A DNA stretch of 29,760 bases from UBA9732 sp963606545 (GCA_963606545.1 CAVCYP010000020.1:1-29760), one strand, 5' to 3'; shown: positions 1 through 8,338, counted from the stretch's first letter. The notes: generated by a model from the letters alone, not told the origin. A program made the numbers and translations.

Positions 1-7
1 AAAAAGC

Positions 8-1024
8 TTAGAGAGTATCGGGGTAGAGGGAGAGGCCGGCTTGGAGGGTTTCGCGGAGATCGTCAATTAACCAGGCGGGGTCTAGCACGGTGACGTGGGG
101 CGTACGGGCCAGAATCCAGGTTTTGCAGTTGTAGTAGGAGTGCGTGGTGGCGGTGAAGGTGATGGAGCCGTCGTCGTTGTCGCTGATGGTGACGGAGTTG
201 GGCCAGCTCTTTTGCTTTACGTAGGGGGCTTGCCAGCTGTCAATGTGGAGTGTGATGCGGAAGGGCTCGGTGTCGTAGACTATGCCAAAGGGGTCGTTGA
301 TGAGGGCTTTGACGTCTACTTGCGCACCTGGAGCGGGGAGGTCCAGAGTTGTGGAAAGGACGGCGTTGATGCGCTCTACGGCTAGCATTCTGATTTGCTC
401 TTTTTTGTTGAAGGCGTAGAGGTAGTAGTCGCCCTGGTCCACGAAAAGGACTATGGGATAGATGGTGAAGTTGTAGGTGCTTTCTGTCCAAATGTTGTAG
501 TAGTCAAGAGTTATCCAGCGTTTTGCAGAGATTGCGTCAAGGAGGCTTGAGATGATTTTTGCCGCTTTCTTGTTGTCTATCTTTTTCACCACTGAGGCGG
601 AGCTAACTATGGCCAGCGGTTTGCGCGCGCCGTTTTCCATGAGGGCGCCTCGCTCGGAGGCCATAAGTTTTAGCTTTGTAAAGAGATGGCGCGCTTGCAC
701 CTCTAGACCTGGCGTGTTGTTCGCATTGTCCATCAGGTAGTTGAAGACAGCCTTGTCCTCTTCAGTGAAATCCATTGACGGCAGACTTTGCATGAACGTG
801 GAATCTGCGTGATAGCGCACTATCTTGGAGTTATCTGGATCCGAGTCCGTCCAAATTGGAAACCGCATAGCCTCCAGCTGATTGAGAATCATGTAGACGG
901 CACGTGTGGTCTTTCCCAGCGCCTCTGCAAGCTCGTACACGCTTGCCCCCTGAGCCCGATGTATAAGCCGAGTGGCTACAATGTATTCATCCAGATAATC
1001 TTTCATAAATTTATTATAACTCAT
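8..1024 (-). CDS. WYL-domain transcriptional regulator
   Basis: Predicted DNA-binding regulator of about 338 aa. The N-terminal 60 or so residues look like a DeoR/HTH_11-type winged helix (…ASVYELAEALGKTTRAVYM…). Residues about 170-221 match a WYL domain, with the typical string YYLYAFNKKEQIRMLAVERI. The open frame extends upstream to 1195. I prefer the ATG at 1024 because the extension has no similarity to the family and AGAGAAG lies just upstream of that codon. The gene diverges from the AAA ATPase gene with only 64 bp between the start codons, so it may control that gene. WYL regulators such as BrxR and CapW commonly control phage-defence loci, which suits this island. The ligand is unknown. 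Confidence 0.85.
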   Translation of the reverse strand: MSYNKFMKDYLDEYIVATRLIHRAQGASVYELAEALGKTTRAVYMILNQLEAMRFPIWTDSDPDNSKIVRYHADSTFMQSLPSMDFTEEDKAVFNYLMDNANNTPGLEVQARHLFTKLKLMASERGALMENGARKPLAIVSSASVVKKIDNKKAAKIISSLLDAISAKRWITLDYYNIWTESTYNFTIYPIVLFVDQGDYYLYAFNKKEQIRMLAVERINAVLSTTLDLPAPGAQVDVKALINDPFGIVYDTEPFRITLHIDSWQAPYVKQKSWPNSVTISDNDDGSITFTATTHSYYNCKTWILARTPHVTVLDPAWLIDDLRETLQAGLSLYPDTL

Positions 1025-1088
1025 TTTTCTTCTCTGAACTATTTCTTCAGTGTTCTGCGTTAGATTTTGCACATATGAGGAGGAGCTT

Positions 1089-2738
1089 ATGGGCAGTAAT
1101 ATTTGCGATTGTATTTCTCTTGCTTTTAATGCGCTTAAGGCTTTTGGTCCGGATATGGAAAAAATTCCGCAGGAGGCAAAGGTCGCGGTTGCCAAGATTG
1201 CAACCTTTTACAAGATTACAGAGAGGGAAGCTGTGCTCTTAATTTTAGCAGTGGAAACACATTATTCGGAAGAGAGCGATTCCAGCATCATTGGATTTAA
1301 GGAAATAAGAGAGACTGTTGACTGTGACGCAATGAAACTTGTGCCGTACAAAAATCAGATAATGTCTTTGGTGGAAAAGCATTACTTTTTTCGTAATTAC
1401 ACCCTTGACGATAATCTCAATTTCAAGATTAACGACCAAGTCTTGGAGGCGTTATACAAAGAAACTTTTGATGGCATTTCAGATATTGGTGAGGATTTTG
1501 ATGACAAATATGCGTTTTTACGCAGATTCAGTAATTTATATGACTCGCGTTGCGATTATGGTAAAACGTACAAAGTTCACATACTTGCCAACATGGAAGA
1601 GAGCTTTATGAAACTAGATTTTGTAAAGCAAATAACAAAGCTTATTCCTGTTAAAGAAGAACGTTTTATTTTTTACGATTGTTGTGCCGATTTCTTACAC
1701 GGAAATGAAAGTGGTATTCTTCAGACTCTGTGTAATGTTTATTATGAGGGAACTGCAAGAAGAAAAGCCAAAGATTTGGCAGATGAAAGAGGCCTTTTGG
1801 TTGAGAGAGATTATTTGAAAGTAAGCAAAAGAGAGCGCGTTTCCGATTCCTTGCTTGAGTTGACGGACAAAGCAAAAGAGCTTCTTTTGGGCGAAGATCT
1901 TTGTCTTTACGAAAAGAAATTTTCTTCCAAGGATATGCTAGACCCTCAGTCTATTAATGAAATTAAGTTGTTCTACAGTAAGGAAAACCAAAAGCAGATA
2001 GCTACACTTACCTCCTATCTCTATCCCGATAACTTTCAGAAAATCCAAGAAAATTTGAAAGCGAAGGGCCTGAAAACAGGCTTTGCTGTTCTGCTCTATG
2101 GTGCTCCGGGAACGGGCAAGACGGAGTCTGTTTATCAGATAGCGAAAAAAACGAATCGGGGTATAGTGAAGGTGGACGTGGCTAGGTCAAAGAGCTGTTG
2201 GTTTGGGGAGAGCGAAAAGCTGGTCAAGGAGATTTTTGATAAGTATAAGTCGGTGTGCAAGCGGGCGCATATTGCGGGGGAGAATGTGCCTATTTTGCTG
2301 TTTAACGAGGCAGACGCTATCTTTTCCAAGCGTAAAGATGTGGGCGTGGGCAACGTGGCGCAGACGGAAAATGCAATTCAGAACATAATTTTGGACGAGA
2401 TGGAGAGTTTGGAGGGCATTCTCATTGCCACGACTAACTTGACGGCTAATTTTGATAGCGCGTTCGAGAGGCGATTTCTCTACAAGATTAAGTTTGATAT
2501 GCCGTCTAATGAGGCGCGGGCGGCTATCTGGGAGAGTAGGCTGCCGGCTTTGAGTGAAGGGGCGCTGGCTAGGCTTTCTGGTTTTGAGTTGTCGGGCGGG
2601 CAGATAGATAACATTGTACGTAAAGCTACTATGAATGAGATTCTCACTGGGGAAGCTGCGACTTTTGAGGCGTTGGACGAGCTTTGTGCGCAAGAGCGCT
2701 TGGAGCGGTCGGATGTGGAGAGGAGGATTGGATTTTGA
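1089..2738 (+). CDS. AAA family ATPase
   Basis: Protein of 549 aa. The AAA module is C-terminal: Walker A GAPGTGKT near residue 340, Walker B-type PILLFNEADAIF near 400 (Asn in place of the first acidic residue, as I recall for this subfamily), sensor 1 IATTNL, and an arginine-finger region FERRF. The N-terminal 330 residues look helical and match no domain I recognise. The start is the ATG at 1089, preceded by GAGGAGGAG; the frame is open upstream to 1050, but that part lacks a ribosome site. Third positions switch from A/T-rich in the N-terminal half to G-rich in the C-terminal half. The substrate is unknown. The divergent WYL gene and the downstream restriction genes suggest a defence or stress role, which is inference only. 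Confidence 0.88.
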   Translation: MGSNICDCISLAFNALKAFGPDMEKIPQEAKVAVAKIATFYKITEREAVLLILAVETHYSEESDSSIIGFKEIRETVDCDAMKLVPYKNQIMSLVEKHYFFRNYTLDDNLNFKINDQVLEALYKETFDGISDIGEDFDDKYAFLRRFSNLYDSRCDYGKTYKVHILANMEESFMKLDFVKQITKLIPVKEERFIFYDCCADFLHGNESGILQTLCNVYYEGTARRKAKDLADERGLLVERDYLKVSKRERVSDSLLELTDKAKELLLGEDLCLYEKKFSSKDMLDPQSINEIKLFYSKENQKQIATLTSYLYPDNFQKIQENLKAKGLKTGFAVLLYGAPGTGKTESVYQIAKKTNRGIVKVDVARSKSCWFGESEKLVKEIFDKYKSVCKRAHIAGENVPILLFNEADAIFSKRKDVGVGNVAQTENAIQNIILDEMESLEGILIATTNLTANFDSAFERRFLYKIKFDMPSNEARAAIWESRLPALSEGALARLSGFELSGGQIDNIVRKATMNEILTGEAATFEALDELCAQERLERSDVERRIGF

Positions 2739-2740
2739 GC

Positions 2741-2911
2741 ATGAATAATGAAGCAATAATGAAAAAGCTTAAACAAGACTTTGTTAAAAATGGCAATTTG
2801 AAGGATTTGTCGGATATTTGTATTGGAGAATTGGCAGACTGGTTTATTGTTGGTGTAAAGCTAAATGACATGGAGATAACAAGTTTTTGTCTTTATACTA
2901 TTAGAGCGTGA
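2741..2911 (+). CDS. small hypothetical ORF (56 aa)
   Basis: ATG at 2741, two bases after the AAA ATPase stop. AGGAGG lies about 15 bp upstream, inside the end of the ATPase gene. The product (MNNEAIMKKLKQDF...) looks soluble and helical and matches no family I know. Its stop overlaps the GTG of the next small ORF (GTGA), which suggests translational coupling. It could also be a remnant of a larger broken gene, because the codon style resembles the AT-rich genes around it. Whether it is expressed is unclear. Confidence 0.4.
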   Translation: MNNEAIMKKLKQDFVKNGNLKDLSDICIGELADWFIVGVKLNDMEITSFCLYTIRA

Positions 2912-3069
2912 AAATCCTTCAAGAAATATTTGCATGGGGTCAACTTCTTCCTGGAACAGAGGATGGGCATAGAGAGTTTTTGAGTTTGATACAATCGAGA
3001 GGAGTTTCTAAAAGAGTAATCAAACTTGCATCCCATCCATCGTACAGTCAAAAAATGGCTTCAATGTAG
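2908..3069 (+). CDS. small hypothetical ORF (53 aa), GTG start
   Basis: Short frame starting with GTG and overlapping the previous stop by four bases. It encodes a 53-residue product containing EIFAWGQLLPGTEDGHREF. Its look is coding-like (A-rich codons, no stop for 53 codons, coupled overlap), but there is no independent ribosome site and no family is recognised. Together with the preceding ORF it may be a frame-broken relic of one gene. The downstream 180 bp contain repeats but no gene. Confidence 0.3.
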   Translation: MKILQEIFAWGQLLPGTEDGHREFLSLIQSRGVSKRVIKLASHPSYSQKMASM

Positions 3070-3074
3070 GCAAC

Positions 3075-3159
3075 TGTCTCAAACTGGCCTTGTTTTTTTA
3101 TTTTGGAACAAACTTTGTCTCAAAAGACTAGAAGCAGGGTTGTTTTGGAACAGTTTGAG
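3075..3159. repeat. short inverted and direct repeats in intergenic DNA
   Basis: CTCAAACTG (3078-3086) is mirrored by CAGTTTGAG (3151-3159). Between them TGTCTCAAA occurs at 3075-3083 and 3116-3124, and TTTTGGAACA at 3101-3110 and 3143-3152. This resembles the ends of a small mobile remnant or a structured untranslated region. No transposase is present. Confidence 0.4.
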
Positions 3160-3188
3160 CGAAGCGAGGGCATCGGGCTTGAATTTGG

Positions 3189-3217
3189 TTGTTGCCTGCA
3201 CTGGCCGGTGGTATGAT
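3189..3217 (+). promoter_or_regulatory. candidate sigma-70 promoter of the DUF262 operon
   Basis: TTGTTG (3189-3194), a 17-bp spacer, then TATGAT (3212-3217). It lies about 33 bp upstream of the first DUF262 start codon, which has GGAG at 3241-3244. It was found by pattern only. Confidence 0.5.
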
Positions 3218-3250
3218 TTGGTAATTAAAAAAAGCAAGCGGGAGAAATAG

Positions 3251-4858
3251 ATGACAGAAACGAAAAAGGAATATGACAAATTTACAGTTGTTATTGAAGA
3301 TAATTACATTAAGGTGAAAAGTGATATCAAAGATTGGAGGGAAGAAGAAGGAACTGGCTTGGATAAGGTTACAAGAGAGTTAGAGAAGAAGTGCTCTGTT
3401 GTTCCAAATATAGAAGGGTGTCTTATCGCATATTCCTGCGATAATAATGCAGAAGAAACAATTAAAAACCTTCCACCAATGTCAAGCGAAAAAGTTTTCA
3501 CCAAAGAGGAGCAAGGCTCTAAGGAGGAGAGAAATTCAGTTGACAACCGTAAAAATGTGGAATTGAGTGATGTTGAGGAAAAAAGCATTAAAGATCTGTT
3601 TGAAATAAAGCTTAATCTTCCTTCTTATCAGAGACCCTACAGGTGGGTTAGAAAGAATATTGATTTTTTCTGGAATGATATTAGAAATCTTCTTAAAACC
3701 AAAGTATCTTATGATTTTGGAATAATTGTATTACATAGAAAGAATAAGAACAGTTGTGAGTATGATATTGTTGATGGCCAGCAGAGATTAGTTACATTAT
3801 CTCTTATTCTAAAGGCTCTTTCGTCTTCCGTTGCAGATTCTTTTATCAATAACACAACACTTCAGGGAAAGGATTCGGAGAAGAATATTGGTTATAACTT
3901 TCAGTGGTTTAGAAGGCAGGTAGCCTTGATGGATGACAATGCTAAAAAGGAAATGGAAGAATATATTCTTAACAGTTATGCCGATATCGTCGTCATGGAC
4001 GACCTTGACGATGCGTTGAAGTTCTTTGACCGGACGAACACAACTGGAGTGCCTCTTACAAATACAGATATTTTGAAGTCTTATCATCTATTAGCATTGT
4101 CTGAATGTATGGAACTATCTAAGGAGGCAAAAGATCGATGGGAAAAAGAAGGCTTTTCTAAAGAATGCCTTGAAGATATTCATCAATTCAAAACTAAGGT
4201 TGTTAATAAATGGGAAAGTTTGAGTCCATGGTGGCTGAACAAGAACTTGTCAATGATTTGCGCCTTAAGAATGATGAAAGAAGGAAGATATCCGTATGGC
4301 ACAGATGATATAGAAGATATTGAACAATTCAAAAATGGAGAAAATAAGGAAGGTTTGTACTCTGGCCTTGATAGCCCTATTGCTAATGGAGAATTTTTCT
4401 TTTGGTATGTTTTTAGGGCATACAAGAAGTTTGATAAAATCTATGAGGAAGGTTCAAAGCATGCCTTAAAATTAAAGAAGTTGTTTCTTGGAAGGCCAAG
4501 GGCAGAGGAAGTGTTTGATCTTCTTGTTTTTTATATTCAGGAAAAGTTTTTCAAAGAAAAGGATGAAGATATTAAGGACAAGGATATTTACAATAAACTT
4601 GTGGACCTAGTGTTTTCATGGCTTGTTTACTACTGCCTTTATAATGATTCTGTTAGGTTTGATACCATTAGAAACAGTGCAATGGAAGCGGATAGCTTGT
4701 TTAATGCAATTGTTTCAAGCAAAAAAATTGAAGATTGTTTTGACTGCTATTGTGAGAATCCTTTAGAGCATCTTGAACGTGAAGGTTGGGGAAATAGAGC
4801 AGATGGAAATGGAATCAAATATCTAATTAGAAGGGAGTTGAGAAGGATATATGGTTGA
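3251..4858 (+). CDS. DUF262 (GmrSD N-terminal domain) protein, restriction component A
   Basis: Protein of 535 aa. It has a DUF262 domain: PSYQRPYRW at residues 124-132 and the signature VDGQQRLVTL at 174-183, followed later by FDRTNTTGVPLTNTDILKSY, typical of the family. In GmrSD and SspE, DUF262 binds and hydrolyses nucleotides and controls a nuclease domain aimed at modified DNA. About 110 extra N-terminal residues precede the domain and are unrecognised. I see no DUF1524 HNH motif at the C-terminus, so this subunit is probably not the nuclease. The ATG at 3251 has GGAG six bases upstream. The last eight bases overlap the next gene. The gene is visibly AT-rich (GAA, AAA and AGA codons), unlike the genes after 8300, consistent with horizontal transfer. 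Confidence 0.88.
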   Translation: MTETKKEYDKFTVVIEDNYIKVKSDIKDWREEEGTGLDKVTRELEKKCSVVPNIEGCLIAYSCDNNAEETIKNLPPMSSEKVFTKEEQGSKEERNSVDNRKNVELSDVEEKSIKDLFEIKLNLPSYQRPYRWVRKNIDFFWNDIRNLLKTKVSYDFGIIVLHRKNKNSCEYDIVDGQQRLVTLSLILKALSSSVADSFINNTTLQGKDSEKNIGYNFQWFRRQVALMDDNAKKEMEEYILNSYADIVVMDDLDDALKFFDRTNTTGVPLTNTDILKSYHLLALSECMELSKEAKDRWEKEGFSKECLEDIHQFKTKVVNKWESLSPWWLNKNLSMICALRMMKEGRYPYGTDDIEDIEQFKNGENKEGLYSGLDSPIANGEFFFWYVFRAYKKFDKIYEEGSKHALKLKKLFLGRPRAEEVFDLLVFYIQEKFFKEKDEDIKDKDIYNKLVDLVFSWLVYYCLYNDSVRFDTIRNSAMEADSLFNAIVSSKKIEDCFDCYCENPLEHLEREGWGNRADGNGIKYLIRRELRRIYG

Positions 4859-6569
4859 AAAAATTTATGTAAATAAAGTGATAGGAAAAAAGTATATAAT
4901 TCCTGATTTTCAAAGAGATTATGCATGGACTGAAAAGAACTTGAAGAAGATGCTTGATGATATAAAAGAAGCATGTATTGAAGGTAAAGAAGGATATCTT
5001 CTTGGATCTATAGTTATTTCTGTTTCTGGGCAAGGGGTAAAGGTAATAGATGGGCAACAAAGACTTACAAGTCTAAAGCTTGTCCTTAAAGCTCTTGGAA
5101 CAGATGCTGAATTTTTAGCTTTTGAAAACAGGCGACATGTGGAAGCTTTGTTTGCTGGCAATAATATTGAAGAGTATGAAGAAGAAAATGATAAAGAAGA
5201 AAATGAGACATGCATAAAAATTTATACGATGTATCAGTATGTAAAGTCATATTTCAATACTTTATTTGATGTGCTAAAAGAAGTTACAAAAGAAGATTTC
5301 TCTAACTATCTAATGAATAATGTTTGGTTTGTTGAGAAGACACTGGCTGCTAAAATGCAAATTCAGCATTCGTTTGAAGTTTTGAATACTGCAGGCGAAC
5401 AGCTTAAACCAGAAGATATTGCTAAAGCAAAATTAATTGCTGAGATTGAAACCAGTGGATGTGAACTCCTTAATTTTGCATGGTTGCTTTGTTATGATAT
5501 TGAGAATGATTTACCACCAGAAATTATATCAAAGAGTAAGGATATAATAAAAGCTGAGAACCTTAGCACTTTATTTGAGAAACTGAAAGACGTTATTCAG
5601 ACTTGTGGAGAAAGCGTTAAAACAAGGCTTTTAGATGTAGTTAACGCTGTTGAAGGTGGCAAAGTTTACTCTCGCACAATTGGAGGAAGAATAACAGACT
5701 ATCAGAGTGGTGTATATGCTACTTGCTTAACACCATATGAATTGATTGACGTGGCATTGAAATCTTCAATAGACAAATCAATAGCAGATATCAAAAATTC
5801 AGACACTAATGTTCTCAAGAGCGATGGAGACGCATTGAAAGTAATAAAGTCCCTTTTGCTGTATAGAATTGCCTTTGATAGCTATGTTGTCAGACGAACA
5901 AAAGGAGAATGGAACTGGTTTTTAAGCTCTGGTATTAAAGACGACCGATTTATAAAACTTGAGAGCATGCTAGCCGTGTCTGGCGTGGATGCCTCCAAGA
6001 ACATGGTTGATATCGTTGAAAAAAACATGGAGACAGAATTAAGGCAAGATAAGCCAATAGATGATGAGTTTATTAAAGAGGTTATCAAAGAATTGGAACA
6101 GTATTCAATCAATAGAGTAGGAGAATCTAAAGATGAAAATCTAAATAAAGGTACAGGCACAGATCACTTTGTTTTCCACTGGCTGGATTATCTACTGTAT
6201 ATTAATCCTCCCGAAGAAATTAAAGAGAAAGCAACAGATTTTGTTTTTAAAGAAACAACATCGGTTGAGCACTTCATGCCACAACAATTACTTGGAGGAA
6301 AAGAACATCCCAAAGAATGGAAAGAAGAGCTTAATAATTTTGGAAATCTTGCACTAATTACTCCATCATCGAATTCAAGATTAAATAATTCCATGCCCAG
6401 CGGAAAAGTTGAACTTGCGGACAGTCGAGAAACAGAATCTCTTAAGTATAGTCTTATGCTAAGCATTGCTAAAAATTCTGGATGGGAGGTTGAAGCAAGT
6501 AGAAAGCATGGCGAATCAATGAAAGAGCTGCTAAAAAAGGCTCTAGAAAATAAACAAGCGAAATTTTGA
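4851..6569 (+). CDS. DUF262 + DUF1524 (HNH-like) protein, restriction component B
   Basis: Protein of 572 aa. DUF262 motifs are IPDFQRDYAW at residues 17-26 and VIDGQQRLTSL at 65-75, with FEVLNTAGEQLKPEDIAKAK further on. The C-terminal 100 residues carry a DUF1524 HNH-type site: SVEHFMPQQ, then NNFGNLALI, then NSRLNN, giving the expected His and Asn residues. By family this is a GmrSD/SspE-like type IV restriction nuclease that attacks modified phage DNA. The ATG lies inside the end of the upstream DUF262 gene (8-bp overlap), so the two are translated together and probably form a complex. Whether it senses glucosylated, phosphorothioated or other DNA cannot be told from sequence. Confidence 0.88.
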   Translation: MVEKIYVNKVIGKKYIIPDFQRDYAWTEKNLKKMLDDIKEACIEGKEGYLLGSIVISVSGQGVKVIDGQQRLTSLKLVLKALGTDAEFLAFENRRHVEALFAGNNIEEYEEENDKEENETCIKIYTMYQYVKSYFNTLFDVLKEVTKEDFSNYLMNNVWFVEKTLAAKMQIQHSFEVLNTAGEQLKPEDIAKAKLIAEIETSGCELLNFAWLLCYDIENDLPPEIISKSKDIIKAENLSTLFEKLKDVIQTCGESVKTRLLDVVNAVEGGKVYSRTIGGRITDYQSGVYATCLTPYELIDVALKSSIDKSIADIKNSDTNVLKSDGDALKVIKSLLLYRIAFDSYVVRRTKGEWNWFLSSGIKDDRFIKLESMLAVSGVDASKNMVDIVEKNMETELRQDKPIDDEFIKEVIKELEQYSINRVGESKDENLNKGTGTDHFVFHWLDYLLYINPPEEIKEKATDFVFKETTSVEHFMPQQLLGGKEHPKEWKEELNNFGNLALITPSSNSRLNNSMPSGKVELADSRETESLKYSLMLSIAKNSGWEVEASRKHGESMKELLKKALENKQAKF

Positions 6570-6583
6570 CAAGGAGGAATTTT

Positions 6584-6838
6584 ATGGCAAATTCACAGGA
6601 ATGGCAGTGTAGGAATTGTGGGGAGCATCCTTCCGCTTTTGTGGGGGAGACTCCAAGTCCAAAGAAATGTCCAAACGGAGGGAATCATGTTTGGATGAGG
6701 GTTCCGGAAGGGCCAACGCAGGCTAGGGCGTGGCAATGTTTGAGATGTGGTGCTCATCCATCGTCCTTTGTCGGTGCTAGGCCTAGTTCTGGGAGCTGTA
6801 AGGCTACTGGAAATAAGCATGTGTGGGTTTTGATTTAG
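6584..6838 (+). CDS. tandem zinc-ribbon small protein
   Basis: Protein of 84 aa made almost entirely of two copies of a roughly 34-residue module. Each copy contains WQC-x2-CG-x-HPS-x-FVG, then P-S, a third Cys, GN and HVW. Each copy offers three Cys plus a His as zinc ligands. The start is ATG 6584 with a near-perfect AAGGAGGA at 6571-6578, only 14 bp after the restriction gene, so it is very probably in the same operon. The role is unknown. A zinc module in this place could bind nucleic acid or regulate the nuclease, which is inference. I recognise no named family. Confidence 0.8.
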   Translation: MANSQEWQCRNCGEHPSAFVGETPSPKKCPNGGNHVWMRVPEGPTQARAWQCLRCGAHPSSFVGARPSSGSCKATGNKHVWVLI

Positions 6839-6939
6839 AACGATTTCATAAAAATGAAGAAAATTTTTAAAATTCCAAGGAACCAGAGAACTGCTTTCTC
6901 GTATCGTTACAGTGGAGCAAGAGGTAGATGAGATAATTC

Positions 6940-6968
6940 TTGCTTTTGTACTTCTGTGGAAGTATACT
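6940..6968 (+). promoter_or_regulatory. promoter of the DUF3990-HTH module
   Basis: TTGCTT (6940-6945), a 17-bp spacer, then TATACT (6963-6968). The first palindromic operator occupies the spacer and touches the -10 box; the second covers the expected start of transcription. Confidence 0.7.
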
Positions 6969-6993
6969 GACCGTGTACTTCTGTGGAAGTATA
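6948..6993 (+). promoter_or_regulatory. two identical palindromic operators
   Basis: GTACTTCTGTGGAAGTATA occurs exactly twice, at 6948-6966 and 6975-6993 (27-bp period). Each copy contains the inverted repeat TACTTC-TGTG-GAAGTA. Their position over the promoter suggests repression, most likely by the helix-turn-helix protein encoded downstream. The binding protein is inferred. Confidence 0.75.
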
Positions 6994-7004
6994 GGTGGTT
7001 TTAT

Positions 7005-7682
7005 ATGAGTAAGCTTATTCTTTATCACGGCTCACCAAGAATCTTGCAAAAGCCAATTTTTGGTGCAGGAAAGAGTTATAACGACTATGGGTTAGGATTT
7101 TATTGTACTGAACATTTAGAACTAGCAAAAGAATGGGCTTGTAGTGAGGGCGTTGACGGATATGCTAACCAGTATGAGTTAGAAACAAATGGCCTGAGCA
7201 TTTTGAATCTTTTAACTGAAAACTACACTATTTTAAATTGGCTGGCTATTTTGCTGGAGAATAGGCAGGTCAGGTTGTCCACACCTATTGAAAGACGTGG
7301 CAGGGATTATTTGCTTGAGAATTTTAAGCCGGAATATGACAAATATGATGTAATCATTGGCTATAGGGCTGACGATTCATACTTCTCGTTTGTCCGCTCG
7401 TTTGTTGCAAACGGGATTTCTTTGAAGCAGCTTTCGTACGCCATGACGCTGGGAAAGCTTGGTGTGCAAGTTGTTTTGAAAAGCAAAAAAGCGTTTGAGG
7501 CGCTAAACTTTCTTGGTTATACCGTTGCCGAAAATTCGGTTTATTACGCCAAGCGAAAAGTGCGCGACGAGCAGGCGCGTAAGGCCTTCCAACTGGAGCT
7601 TGAACACGAGGATGCAGACGGCATTTTTATTCGCGACATTATTAAAGAGGGGATGAAACCAAATGACGTACGCCTACGCTGA
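7005..7682 (+). CDS. DUF3990 protein, putative ADP-ribosyltransferase-like toxin
   Basis: Protein of 225 aa. The N-terminus LYHGSPRILQKPIFGAGKS followed by YGLGFYCTE and a later Ala-Trp is the classic DUF3990 pattern. As I recall, DUF3990 belongs to the ADP-ribosyltransferase fold; the His of YHGS and the Tyr of GFYCTE would be NAD-contacting residues. The GVQVVLKSKKAFEALNFLG segment supplies a possible third motif. Start ATG 7005 has AGGTGG just upstream. The frame is open back to 6912, but that segment is the operator and promoter, so the longer start is unlikely. It overlaps the HTH gene by 20 bp, as in toxin-antitoxin pairs. Toxicity is inferred, not shown. Confidence 0.82.
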   Translation: MSKLILYHGSPRILQKPIFGAGKSYNDYGLGFYCTEHLELAKEWACSEGVDGYANQYELETNGLSILNLLTENYTILNWLAILLENRQVRLSTPIERRGRDYLLENFKPEYDKYDVIIGYRADDSYFSFVRSFVANGISLKQLSYAMTLGKLGVQVVLKSKKAFEALNFLGYTVAENSVYYAKRKVRDEQARKAFQLELEHEDADGIFIRDIIKEGMKPNDVRLR

Positions 7683-8298
7683 AACTTATCTTAACGACGC
7701 TATGAAAAACTTGGGGGAGGCCTTTGATTACGCCGTCAACGCTTGCAATTTGAGTGAAGACGAATTCTTACAACTCTTTATTTCAACTGGACTTGCTCTT
7801 GATTTTGGCAAAGGTAGCCCAAAGCTTATTTCTGGCATTTCTGGCACCGAGCTTGTGATGGCCACGCTATCAAAAGCTGGTCTAGCCCGATACTTCCCAG
7901 CCGCTCAAACTGACTATGAATGCTCTCCAGCGTACTGGTGTGGGTGGATCTTGGCCTACTATCAGTGGAAAACTTGTAAATCTTTTAGCTGTATACATGA
8001 GTGTATTTCAATGGAAGAAGTACTAAAGCTTTATCCTACTTTACATGAAGCTTCTGAAGATAAATTTGTTGATACTGTAAATAAATATGTTTATTTACAC
8101 CGTGCAGGTTCTAAGTTGCAACAGCAGAGGAAAAATTGCGGTTATTCACAAAGGGAACTTGCAGAGAAAGCTGGTGTTAACTTACGGACTTTGCAGCAGT
8201 ACGAACTAAAATCTAAGGATATTAATAAGGCTTCCGTGCAGAGTGTCCTAGCATTGGCAAGTGTTCTGGGCTGCCAAGTTGAAGAGCTTTTGGAGTAG
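7663..8298 (+). CDS. helix-turn-helix protein, putative antitoxin and autorepressor
   Basis: Protein of 211 aa. The C-terminal 60 or so residues form an XRE/HTH_3 domain (GSKLQQQRKNCGYSQRELAE, then NLRTLQQYE and LASVLGCQVEELL). The N-terminal 130 residues look helical and are not a family I can name; they may contact the DUF3990 partner. It starts inside the DUF3990 gene (20-bp overlap) with GAGGGG upstream, implying coupled translation. The paired palindromes at the promoter are plausible targets for its HTH. Confidence 0.85.
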   Translation: MTYAYAETYLNDAMKNLGEAFDYAVNACNLSEDEFLQLFISTGLALDFGKGSPKLISGISGTELVMATLSKAGLARYFPAAQTDYECSPAYWCGWILAYYQWKTCKSFSCIHECISMEEVLKLYPTLHEASEDKFVDTVNKYVYLHRAGSKLQQQRKNCGYSQRELAEKAGVNLRTLQQYELKSKDINKASVQSVLALASVLGCQVEELLE

Positions 8299-8305
8299 AA
8301 GAAGT

Positions 8306-8338
8306 TTTCACTATTCTTTCACTATTCTTTCACTGTTT
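8306..8338. repeat. 11-bp tandem repeat, about three units
   Basis: TTTCACTATTC is repeated at 8306 and 8317, with a partial third unit at 8328 (TTTCACTGTT). It sits between convergent genes and runs across the stop codon (8330-8332) of the minus-strand Cas3-like gene. Confidence 0.8.

Noticed and set aside
2187..2756. 189-aa minus-strand open frame
   Set aside because: It lies antisense inside the AAA ATPase coding region, shows no domain pattern, and is explained by codon bias of the real gene.
3026..3250. 74-aa plus-strand frame before the DUF262 operon
   Set aside because: It has no ribosome site, covers the repeats and the candidate promoter, and has no coding-like composition.
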